NCBI RefSeq assembly: GCF_010645075.1
Contig: NZ_JAADZV010000001.1
Coordinates: 1 to 64,000 of the forward strand
Source of the DNA: Flavobacterium limi
GTDB lineage: Bacteria > Bacteroidota > Bacteroidia > Flavobacteriales > Flavobacteriaceae
Length of the DNA: 64,000 bases
Direction of reading: 5' to 3'
Shown here: positions 1 through 6,908 of the stretch, one piece after another
Numbering within the stretch: position 1 is the first letter of the stretch
Layout of the letters: the number at the start of each line of letters is the position of its first letter
Position numbers and translations under genes: made by a program
Notes under the pieces: model-generated
The model's database searches: none
The model's input: the letters and a program-made list of their open reading frames with translations, nothing else
What the model was told of the DNA's origin: nothing

Positions 1-84
1 TTAGGTGGTCATTTTGAACTGGAATCAGGTGCTCACTTTAAAACGGAATGGGGTGATCAATATAACCGGAATTTGCAGTCATTG
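1..84. mobile_element. IS21-type insertion sequence end (partial)
   Basis: Three tandem 24-bp units begin at 4, 28 and 52, each of the form GGTGnTCA followed by TTTnAA-like and CGGAAT-like blocks. Tandem internal repeats of this kind are typical of IS21-family ends, where the transposase binds. The rest of the element, with istA and istB, would lie left of the window. The neighbouring gene copy loses homology to its intact paralogue at about position 85, so the junction is placed there. The exact terminal CA and target duplication cannot be fixed because only one end is visible. Confidence 0.6.
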
Positions 85-713
85 ACATTATCCAGATATT
101 TGTTAAAACCACCGTTTGAGTTTAAATAAATATGAGTTCCGGGTGGTGAATGCGTGTAGGCAGGAATTTCTGATGCTAGCTTAGTGTATTTGGCAGTGGT
201 AATTTTAATGTCTTTGTTTGCACCATCTAATTTTCTTGCTAAGTATACAGCAAACTTGGAAAGGTTAAACCTGTCTTTGTCATCTTGCGGATTTAATTTC
301 GAAGGCGATTTGTACGTACCGTCCCTTGCTAATATTGTAACATTACCATCCGAATCTATCTTTCCATATGGTTTATTTTCATATGTTAATAGATCTACAC
401 CTGAAGATGAATTTATTTCTATAGTATTATCATAAGGATTATATGAGTTCAAATCTACATTAGATGTAGTCCAGTCCTCAGGGTAAGGTCCGGCAATATA
501 AGGAGTAGGAACAAAATTCCATCTTACGATATTACCAGAGCTATCAATCGAATAATAATAATTGTCGTTACTAGCTACATCATTATTACCTTGATTGTCT
601 CCTGTCGATGATCCACCCGATGTGCCGCCGCCCCAGCCAGAAAATGATCCACCAGAACCGTTATTCGTATTACTTCCGGATGAGCCTGTTCCAGTGGGTT
701 TTTTCTTATTCAA
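57..713 (-). pseudogene. Truncated duplicate of the metallopeptidase-like toxin gene
   Basis: This open frame is nearly identical to the middle of the protein encoded at 2679-3947. The shared part is the Gly/Ser-rich linker plus the YYYSIDSSGNIVRW region, up to DNVN just before the HExxH motif. It has no signal peptide, and its apparent start is a TTG inside unrelated sequence. Its last residues are encoded by the IS21-type end, so both ends are lost and the zinc-binding motif is missing. It is best read as a displaced C-terminal cassette later cut by an insertion sequence. A functional protein is unlikely. Confidence 0.75.
85..695. repeat. Direct repeat copy 1 (partner at 3073-3683)
   Basis: About 610 bp match 3073-3683 at a constant offset of 2988. 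By eye the first 500 bp are essentially identical. Roughly seven differences cluster in the last 110 bp, which encode the Gly/Ser linker. Homology stops at the IS end on the left and inside the TGTGSSGS linker on the right. The repeat flanks a lipoprotein, a second toxin-like cassette and another lipoprotein. Confidence 0.9.
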
Positions 714-734
714 TATCTTGATTTCAATAATATT

Positions 735-850
735 GTAAACAATACAGGAGTGAGCTTTTTGAGATACACTCCTGTTTTTAGTTTACCGTGTTGCAAACAC
801 TAGTTTTTCTATAAATTTAGTAGGTACTCGTTGAAAACAAAGTACTAGAG
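735..850. repeat. Palindromic intergenic element 1
   Basis: Nested inverted repeats lie between a lipoprotein gene and the truncated toxin cassette. GTAAAC (735-740) and ACAGGAGTG (744-752) pair with CACTCCTGT (767-775) and GTTTAC (781-786). They are followed by the short palindrome GTGTTGCAAACAC (788-800) and by AGTAGGTACTCGTTG (819-833). The last motif and the CTGTTT-AGTTTAC block recur in the element at 44446-44659. It may be a cassette-boundary or recombination repeat. A transcription terminator is the simpler alternative for the first hairpin. Confidence 0.55.
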
Positions 851-883
851 CCATAGGGAAACATTAGGTTCAGTGAGAATAAA

Positions 884-1288
884 TTACTTTAAACGCTTTC
901 TAATCATTATAAATTTTTCCTTTCGACCTGTTGTCAGTTTCATAAAAATAGTGTCTTTTGTATATCGCTCAATTTTAAACGTGGTTCGATATGAAGTTGT
1001 TAGTGTATTGTTTTTTTCATTGTAACTCCATTTTTCTTGATTCCCGCCCTCTATTAGTTTAACTTGAGGGGTACCTATCCTATCTTCATTTTCAGAAGAT
1101 AAACTTGATAATCTACTGTTCGAAAAGAAAACAGATTGTCTTTTGTTATATTTATAATTACCAGTAGAATCCATCATAAATTCAACCCAATAAGTATTGT
1201 CTTTATCGTTAATAAGGCTTTGCTCAAACAAGCTTTCATTTTTGCATGATGACAAAAAGACAAGCGAAATTAAAATTATTTTTTTCAT
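884..1288 (-). CDS. Small lipoprotein, candidate immunity protein
   Basis: A 134-residue protein with a lipoprotein signal, MKKIILISLVFLSSC, with the lipidated cysteine at residue 15. The mature part is mostly beta-prone (VEFMMDSTGNYKYN, LTTSYRTTFKIERYTKD) and I recognise no family. It starts 6 bp after the stop of the HExxH cassette at 1295-2203, the same arrangement as the other toxin/lipoprotein pair nearby. A periplasmic or outer-membrane immunity protein is inferred from position and size only. A plain hypothetical lipoprotein is the fallback. Confidence 0.6.
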   Translation of the reverse strand: MKKIILISLVFLSSCKNESLFEQSLINDKDNTYWVEFMMDSTGNYKYNKRQSVFFSNSRLSSLSSENEDRIGTPQVKLIEGGNQEKWSYNEKNNTLTTSYRTTFKIERYTKDTIFMKLTTGRKEKFIMIRKRLK

Positions 1289-1294
1289 TTAGAT

Positions 1295-2203
1295 TTAATT
1301 AGGAGTTGATAATAATAAAGATTGAAGGTACATTGCTTCTCCCTTATAATATACAAGGTTACCAGGTCCATACGTGTAATGCCCGGTAACTTTCCAATCA
1401 ACACTTTGTTCATTAAATGTTTTGATTAGATCATCTACATTCTCACCACGGTTTATAGCATTATCAAGGTATGCAGCAAAAGCACCGATTTGACCTTTCT
1501 GAAAATCATAAGTGGTTTTCGAAAAGTTAGGTCCTTTTAGAATTTGATTCATATACACTTCGGCGTGTGATCTGTAAGTTACAGTTTTACCATCTTGTTT
1601 GTCTTTCAAATGTAAGTTTTCGTGATATAAAACACTCATAAGATTATTGAAATTGTTTAGTAAAGAATCTATTGTGCCATTCTCATGAATTGCTATATGA
1701 ATCTTTCCGTCTACAGGAGAAAAGTATGCAAGTGCTTCAGGTTTAGAATATGACTCTGAGTCTATTACAATATCCGCAGAAATACCAATTTTCCGAGCAT
1801 AATAAGTTATTATTTTGTCGATTAAATTTCGATTTGCTTGATTTTTATCTGGTCCTAAAATAGAGACTAAATTATCTGTATTAAGTTTAAAGCTATCTAA
1901 CCGGTGATAATTATTCGGGCTTGTCTCCACATAAATGTCTTTTGTATATTTTTTTCCTGTAGCTTTATAATTTCCAGAAAGTGAAAATATTGCATCTCCA
2001 GAACCCGGAGAAGTAGAATGAAGGTCAATAATTTCACCATCGATAGAGAGAACTGGCTGTTCGTCAGAATTACCCCAATTTGGGGTATTATTATACTGAG
2101 GTAAAGAATCAAAATTTGTATTATTTGTATTGGTAATTTTCCTATTATCATTGCTATCACAACAACAGTCTCCAACTGAGCTATCTGTGGATACTGCCCC
2201 CAT
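1295..2203 (-). CDS. HExxH metallopeptidase-like toxin cassette lacking a secretion signal
   Basis: About 302 residues from the ATG at 2203. A longer TTG start at 2257 falls inside a terminator-like hairpin and is not credible. The protein carries HENLH followed by 14 residues and a further His in RSHAEVY. The same HExxH-x14-H-A spacing occurs in the protein at 2679-3947, which suggests a zincin fold with three His ligands. There is an Asn-rich stretch and CCC near the N-terminus but no signal peptide, so it cannot be exported as it stands. It is followed 6 bp downstream by a lipoprotein gene. It looks like an orphan (silent) C-terminal toxin module with its own immunity gene. The function is inferred, and a free-standing protease is possible. 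Confidence 0.6.
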   Translation of the reverse strand: MGAVSTDSSVGDCCCDSNDNRKITNTNNTNFDSLPQYNNTPNWGNSDEQPVLSIDGEIIDLHSTSPGSGDAIFSLSGNYKATGKKYTKDIYVETSPNNYHRLDSFKLNTDNLVSILGPDKNQANRNLIDKIITYYARKIGISADIVIDSESYSKPEALAYFSPVDGKIHIAIHENGTIDSLLNNFNNLMSVLYHENLHLKDKQDGKTVTYRSHAEVYMNQILKGPNFSKTTYDFQKGQIGAFAAYLDNAINRGENVDDLIKTFNEQSVDWKVTGHYTYGPGNLVYYKGEAMYLQSLLLSTPN

Positions 2204-2234
2204 AACTAGAAGATGCAATAAGCGATCTGTAAAT

Positions 2235-2266
2235 AAAATCCTGTTAGCGATTGCCAACAGGATTTT
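2235..2266. terminator. Bidirectional terminator-like hairpin
   Basis: Perfect 11-bp arms AAAATCCTGTT (2235-2245) and AACAGGATTTT (2256-2266) with a 10-nt loop. It lies just downstream of the lipoprotein gene at 2273-2692 on the minus strand, with T-runs on both strands. It separates the first toxin/lipoprotein pair from the orphan cassette, and it argues against the TTG start at 2257. Confidence 0.75.
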
Positions 2267-2272
2267 TAAAAT

Positions 2273-2692
2273 TTACTTTTCTCCCACGACCTTAAGTAAT
2301 CTGGTCCAACATTGTTGTTTTTTATCACTTGGTAAAAAATAAGACAACATAATTACAGTATGATCAATATGTTCTATTTTATATTCTAAGTTATCCCACA
2401 CTAAAGTTGAGTCATTTTTTAGATACCATTTTTTAGGACCAACTACAATATCATCGTATTGGCCTTCGTGTAGAGTATAACCTTTTTCAAAATTAAAATT
2501 ATATCTATGCGAGTATCCGTTTTTTTCAAATTTGAAATTAATTTCACCACACCCCACATTATATTGTTGTGTATTACTCCATTGCCAATAATGATCTTTA
2601 GGAGTTATAAAAATATTTTCTATTCTATTTTCTTTAGTACACGAAATTAATACAATGAAGAATAATAAGTACAATAATTTATTCTGTCTCAT
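2273..2692 (-). CDS. Small lipoprotein, candidate immunity protein of the full-length toxin
   Basis: A 139-residue protein with a lipoprotein signal ending LISC (Cys 18). The mature part is beta-rich with several Trp and aromatic residues (HYWQWSNTQQYNVGCGEINF), and I recognise no family. Its start codon overlaps the end of the metallopeptidase-like gene by 14 bp, so the two are probably translationally coupled. A hairpin terminates the pair. Tight coupling of a putative secreted toxin to a small lipoprotein suggests envelope immunity. This is an inference from context. Confidence 0.6.
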   Translation of the reverse strand: MRQNKLLYLLFFIVLISCTKENRIENIFITPKDHYWQWSNTQQYNVGCGEINFKFEKNGYSHRYNFNFEKGYTLHEGQYDDIVVGPKKWYLKNDSTLVWDNLEYKIEHIDHTVIMLSYFLPSDKKQQCWTRLLKVVGEK

Positions 2693-3947
2693 AATTATAT
2701 TTTACAGGTTCAGCTACATAGCCATTCATTTTAACACTCAAAGATAAATTCCCGAGACTATATAGTCCAAATTCAGGTGCTATAATTTTGATTTTGCCTT
2801 GGTGGTCTATATTAAACTCATTAATTTTTGAAATAACCATATTATGATCATAATTTAGATTTTCTCTTTTCTTTTCCTGATCTATATTTAACAAATAGTT
2901 ACAAAATGAATGAGCGATACTACGTTGAAAATCAAAATTTGAATCTTTAAAAGAGTCGTCTTTCATTTGCTTTAAATATATATTTGCATGAGTTTCATAA
3001 GTGTCTTCCACCTTGTTTATATTATCAATCACATGTAATATTTCGTGTTTTAAAGTGCTTTTAAAACTATTTACATTATCCAGATATTTGTTAAAACCAC
3101 CGTTTGAGTTTAAATAAATATGAGTTCCGGGTGGTGAATGCGTGTAGGCAGGAATTTCTGATGCTAGCTTAGTGTATTTGGCAGTGGTAATTTTAATGTC
3201 TTTGTTTGCACCATCTAATTTTCTTGCTAAGTATACAGCAAACTTGGAAAGGTTAAACCTGTCTTTGTCATCTTGCGGATTTAATTTCGAAGGCGATTTG
3301 TACGTACCGTCCCTTGCTAATATTGTAACATTACCATCCGAATCTATCTTTCCATATGGTTTATTTTCATATGTTAATAGATCTACACCTGAAGATGAAT
3401 TTATTTCTATAGTATTATCATAAGGATTATATGAGTTCAAATCTACATTAGATGTAGTCCAGTCCTCAGGGTAAGGTCCGGCAATATAAGGAGTAGGAAC
3501 AAAATTCCATCTTACGATATTACCAGAGCTATCAATCGAATAATAATAATTGTCGTTACTAGCTACATCATTATTGCCTTCATTGTCTCCTGTTGATGAT
3601 CCACCCGATGTGCCACCGCCCCAGCCAGAAAATGATCCACCTGAACCGTTATTCGTATCACTCCCGGAAGAGCCTGTTCCAGTTGAGTCTGAGCCCTCGT
3701 AATAAATCACTTCATCACGATCCAAAATACCATCTTCATTTATGTCTGCATAAATTCTGCCATCTGAATCCTGAGCCCAAAGTCTGCCATTTTCATCCTC
3801 CCAGGTTTCTCCAGAGCCATTGTAATACCCATCTTCACCTAGTCCTGAATTATGATCCTGATCTCCACCAGTAATCTGCGCAAAACTACTTTGTCCTATT
3901 AATAAGCATAAGAACGTAAATGCTAAAATATAATATTTCTTTCTCAT
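2679..3947 (-). CDS. Secreted HExxH metallopeptidase-like protein, putative polymorphic toxin
   Basis: A 422-residue protein. It has a Sec signal peptide (about 1-24, ending SFAQ) and an acidic segment with an EF-hand-like loop DINEDGILDRDE (68-79). A Gly/Ser/Asn linker (about 88-125) follows, then a C-terminal region with HEILH at 301-305 and a further His at 320 in THANIY. The HExxH-x14-H spacing is shared with the orphan cassette at 1295-2203. Modular N-terminus, flexible linker and catalytic C-terminus, plus a coupled lipoprotein and displaced C-terminal copies, fit a polymorphic toxin. The gene starts 5 bp after a T9SS-sorted Sel1 protein gene, so they are probably co-transcribed. An ordinary secreted zinc protease is the alternative. 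Substrate unknown. Confidence 0.65.
   Translation of the reverse strand: MRKKYYILAFTFLCLLIGQSSFAQITGGDQDHNSGLGEDGYYNGSGETWEDENGRLWAQDSDGRIYADINEDGILDRDEVIYYEGSDSTGTGSSGSDTNNGSGGSFSGWGGGTSGGSSTGDNEGNNDVASNDNYYYSIDSSGNIVRWNFVPTPYIAGPYPEDWTTSNVDLNSYNPYDNTIEINSSSGVDLLTYENKPYGKIDSDGNVTILARDGTYKSPSKLNPQDDKDRFNLSKFAVYLARKLDGANKDIKITTAKYTKLASEIPAYTHSPPGTHIYLNSNGGFNKYLDNVNSFKSTLKHEILHVIDNINKVEDTYETHANIYLKQMKDDSFKDSNFDFQRSIAHSFCNYLLNIDQEKKRENLNYDHNMVISKINEFNIDHQGKIKIIAPEFGLYSLGNLSLSVKMNGYVAEPVKYNYETE
3073..3683. repeat. Direct repeat copy 2 (within the full-length toxin-like gene)
   Basis: Partner of the repeat at 85-695. It covers codons for roughly residues 88-293 of the full-length protein, from the linker to just before the HExxH motif. 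Confidence 0.9.
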
Positions 3948-3952
3948 CGCTC

Positions 3953-5491
3953 TTATTTTTTAATTAAAATAGTCGTTTTTACTTCTGTACTGTAAGTGAG
4001 CCTCAGTACGTAATACCCCGGAGGGGCATTTAATGAGAGAGTTCTGGTTTGTGTTCCCTGCTCCAGATTGTTCCATTGCTGGCTGTAGAGTTCCCTGCCT
4101 GTAATGTAATAGATGCTCACTCCTACGTCTGCAGGTTTTGCCAAATCGAAACTAAGGCTAAAGTCTGTTGCTACAGGATTAGGGTATATAGCTACAGAAG
4201 AAATGACTTCCTGAACTTCGCTTGTTCTGGTTTGTTTTTTCTCTAAAATCAGGTACATTGGTTTTTCGTTTTCACGTTCTTTGATATTATAAAGTTGCAG
4301 GTTACCTACTATAAACAACGATTCATCGGTTTCCAGTAATTGCAGTCTGGCATCTTTAAATTCATATCGATTAAGACTGCCTTTGTAAAAATGCTCGGTG
4401 CGGTCTATTTTAGAATCCTTAAATACAATGGCATCCTCCTGGATTTGGGCTTTAAAAGTAACGGTATCTCCATCAATTTCTTTCCATTCTCCATTTAATG
4501 CTTTGTCATCCTGATTTAAATCTATCTGCAATGAAGTTTTGCTTAAGATATTTTGACCGCTAAAGTCATAGCGTAATACATAACCGGTGTAATTGCCGGA
4601 AATATCAGTTGCAATAGGAGCCTGTTTGACTTTTTTGAAAGTTTCAGGAGCTTCAGTTTCGTTAATGGTTATGACTTCGCCAATAGGAGCCGAACTGGTT
4701 TTGGTCTGATTTGGACTATGATTTTCGGCCTCCGGATCATCCAGCTCCATCTGAGACGGCTTTACACCCATTGCTGCTGATTTACTGAGATGGGACTTAG
4801 CTTTTTCTAAATCGATATTTACTCCATAACCATTGCGGTAACACAGGCCCAACATGTACATTGCCCAGGGGTTGTTTTTTTGTATGGCAACTTCAAAATG
4901 CTGTATGGCAATGCCGTAGTCTTGTGTACAGCCAAAGCCTTTATAGTACAAATAGCCCTGTAAGTAGCTGCAGTGCGAATTTCCTTTTTCAGCACCTTGT
5001 TTAAAAATACTCATCGCAAGAGGATAATCCTGAGGAACTCCGTTTCCTCTCATTAGCATTCGCCCCCATGCAGTATAAGCAGAACTATACCCTGCTGTGG
5101 CTGCTTTTTCAAAATACTCTATTGCTTTTATGGGGTTTGCCGGGACACTTATGCCTTCCTGGTATATTATTCCAAGATTGTACCAGGCTTTAGCATAACC
5201 TGCCTGCGCTGCTTTTTCAAGCCATTTTATTCCTTCTTCTTCATTTACGGATATTCCAGTACCTTTGGTGTAGATAAGTCCCAGTGCATTCATGGCCACT
5301 GAATTGCCTTGTGCTGCCAATTCAGTGTAACTGGCTATTGCTTTTTCAGGATTATAGTTTTTGCTTCCTTTTACGAGTTGAAGTCTAGCCATTGTTAATG
5401 ATTTGTTAGTATCTGGAGATTCCTGAGATTGTCCGAGCATACTACTCAGGAGCAACAACAAGTATACTCCTTTTTGGGTAATTTTCTTCAT
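3953..5491 (-). CDS. Sel1-repeat protein with type IX secretion C-terminal sorting domain
   Basis: 512 residues: signal peptide (about 1-22), then five or more Sel1-like repeats (about 40-250, for example NALGLIYTKGTGISVN and YNLGIIYQEGISV). A beta-rich middle domain (about 295-425) follows, and the last 80 residues begin VAIYPNPVATDF and end TTILIKK. That ending is the T9SS type A sorting domain pattern, so the protein should be exported to the cell surface or medium. Sel1 repeats usually mediate protein-protein contacts. The gene directly precedes the metallopeptidase-like gene (5-bp gap), which suggests a shared surface role. The exact function is unknown. Confidence 0.85.
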   Translation of the reverse strand: MKKITQKGVYLLLLLSSMLGQSQESPDTNKSLTMARLQLVKGSKNYNPEKAIASYTELAAQGNSVAMNALGLIYTKGTGISVNEEEGIKWLEKAAQAGYAKAWYNLGIIYQEGISVPANPIKAIEYFEKAATAGYSSAYTAWGRMLMRGNGVPQDYPLAMSIFKQGAEKGNSHCSYLQGYLYYKGFGCTQDYGIAIQHFEVAIQKNNPWAMYMLGLCYRNGYGVNIDLEKAKSHLSKSAAMGVKPSQMELDDPEAENHSPNQTKTSSAPIGEVITINETEAPETFKKVKQAPIATDISGNYTGYVLRYDFSGQNILSKTSLQIDLNQDDKALNGEWKEIDGDTVTFKAQIQEDAIVFKDSKIDRTEHFYKGSLNRYEFKDARLQLLETDESLFIVGNLQLYNIKERENEKPMYLILEKKQTRTSEVQEVISSVAIYPNPVATDFSLSFDLAKPADVGVSIYYITGRELYSQQWNNLEQGTQTRTLSLNAPPGYYVLRLTYSTEVKTTILIKK

Positions 5492-5559
5492 TTGGTTATA
5501 TATTGAGGTTAATAATCATACATTCCAGAGAATTTTATGGTTTACAGTTTTGGCAAACT

Positions 5560-6834
5560 TTACCATGCTAAGGCATTTTTTGCATTTTCATTTTTAGCTT
5601 TGCTTCGTTTTATGGCGTCCAGCTGCACTAATATTTCAGGTTTTTTTTGCTCAACATCACGAACCAGAAAACGCGTTTCAGAAGTTTTCCAGTTTTTGTT
5701 TTTCTCCAATGCAATCAATAATTTCAGGTGGTAAGTAGCCAGTTCAGGCATTAATTTTTGTATGTCTGCATTTTTAGTCAGTCCTTCTGATTCTAATGCA
5801 GACAAGCTTTGATTTGCTTTTTTTACGGCTTCATTTTTATTTTTCAAAGTGAGCCACTTATTGAATTGTTCAGGGGTTATAATTTGGGTTATATTGTCAA
5901 ATTCTGAGGGTAATGGTTTGGGAGGGCTTAAGCTTCCCTTTAAGTCATTTTCTTTATTTTCAATTATGATTTTTTCAAATGCAATGTACTTAGCTAGCAG
6001 TGTGTCAATTTGATTTTTTGTCAGGTCGAGTTCTTTTTCAAATTTAACTACGGATGCATATTTATTATTAGCGTGTTTTTGGTCTGAAAGGATTTTAGCT
6101 CTAATCAATATAGGCGGTTCCATAAGTGTTGATTTCAGGCTCAGGAAATCCTGTTTCTTTTTTTCAAAACGTTCTGCTTTTTTATCCAGATAGCCATTTT
6201 TATTAAAATGATAGTCTTTTATTTGTTGGTACTCTTCCTGTTCCTTTCCAGGGATATTTATTTTTAGTTTTTCAATCCTTGCCCAGTCACTTTTGGTTTC
6301 CGCAATAGATTCGTCTGTGTATGAAAAATTGATTATTTGCGAATATTGATTTTGATTTAGGATTGTAGATAGTTTTCGATTTTCAAACTGGAGAGTTACT
6401 TTAGCTGCTTTTTTAGGGGTATTCTCCAGGGAATCATTTAATTGACGTATTTTGCTGATTTGTGTAGATTCGAGTTTTAATTCGGGTGCGAATTTTAAGG
6501 CGATCAAAAATCGATTGTCTTTATCCATTTCATAAGCATATTGTTCCATCTCTTCAATAGATAATATGTTTTTTAGAAACGTTTTATCAATAGTGTAATC
6601 ATTTTTTAATTGATCTGCAGTGATACCAGCTGCTAAACCAGCATTTACGATGCTATCTGTTTTGATGAATTTCTTAGCAATTTTAATTTGCTTGTCTTCA
6701 CTCAAATTTACTTTTGAGGTTACTTCGTCTATTTTATATATAATATGTGCCGGATATCGCTTGCTGACATTAGGACTTACCTGTGCTACATTTAAAATAG
6801 GCACTAATAGCAAAATTTGGAATAGTGTTTTCAT
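5560..6834 (-). CDS. Periplasmic protein with Spy/CpxP-like LTxxQ repeats
   Basis: 424 residues from the ATG at 6834. A longer frame to 6918 would overlap the upstream gene and hide the signal peptide MKTLFQILLLVPILNVAQ. The mature protein is highly charged and helical. It has recurring pieces such as LTKNQIDTLLAKY, ITPEQFNKWL and LESTQISKIRQL, which resemble the LTxxQ pattern of Spy/CpxP-type periplasmic chaperones. It contains no obvious catalytic motif. It lies between the transglutaminase-like gene (74-bp gap) and the Sel1/T9SS gene in a run of same-strand envelope genes. The family match is by eye only. Confidence 0.55.
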   Translation of the reverse strand: MKTLFQILLLVPILNVAQVSPNVSKRYPAHIIYKIDEVTSKVNLSEDKQIKIAKKFIKTDSIVNAGLAAGITADQLKNDYTIDKTFLKNILSIEEMEQYAYEMDKDNRFLIALKFAPELKLESTQISKIRQLNDSLENTPKKAAKVTLQFENRKLSTILNQNQYSQIINFSYTDESIAETKSDWARIEKLKINIPGKEQEEYQQIKDYHFNKNGYLDKKAERFEKKKQDFLSLKSTLMEPPILIRAKILSDQKHANNKYASVVKFEKELDLTKNQIDTLLAKYIAFEKIIIENKENDLKGSLSPPKPLPSEFDNITQIITPEQFNKWLTLKNKNEAVKKANQSLSALESEGLTKNADIQKLMPELATYHLKLLIALEKNKNWKTSETRFLVRDVEQKKPEILVQLDAIKRSKAKNENAKNALAW

Positions 6835-6908
6835 TTTGTTGTTATTTTGAATAGTATAAATTGATTTAAGATTTTGCAGTTTTTTAGATGTGTAATGTGC
6901 TACCGCTA

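Noticed and set aside
184..435. Plus-strand open frame, repeated at 3172-3423
   Set aside because: It lies antisense to the toxin-like gene and occurs twice only because the DNA is duplicated.
2204..2257. TTG start extending the orphan toxin cassette
   Set aside because: The start lies in the loop/arm of a terminator-like hairpin and the added residues look like neither signal peptide nor domain.
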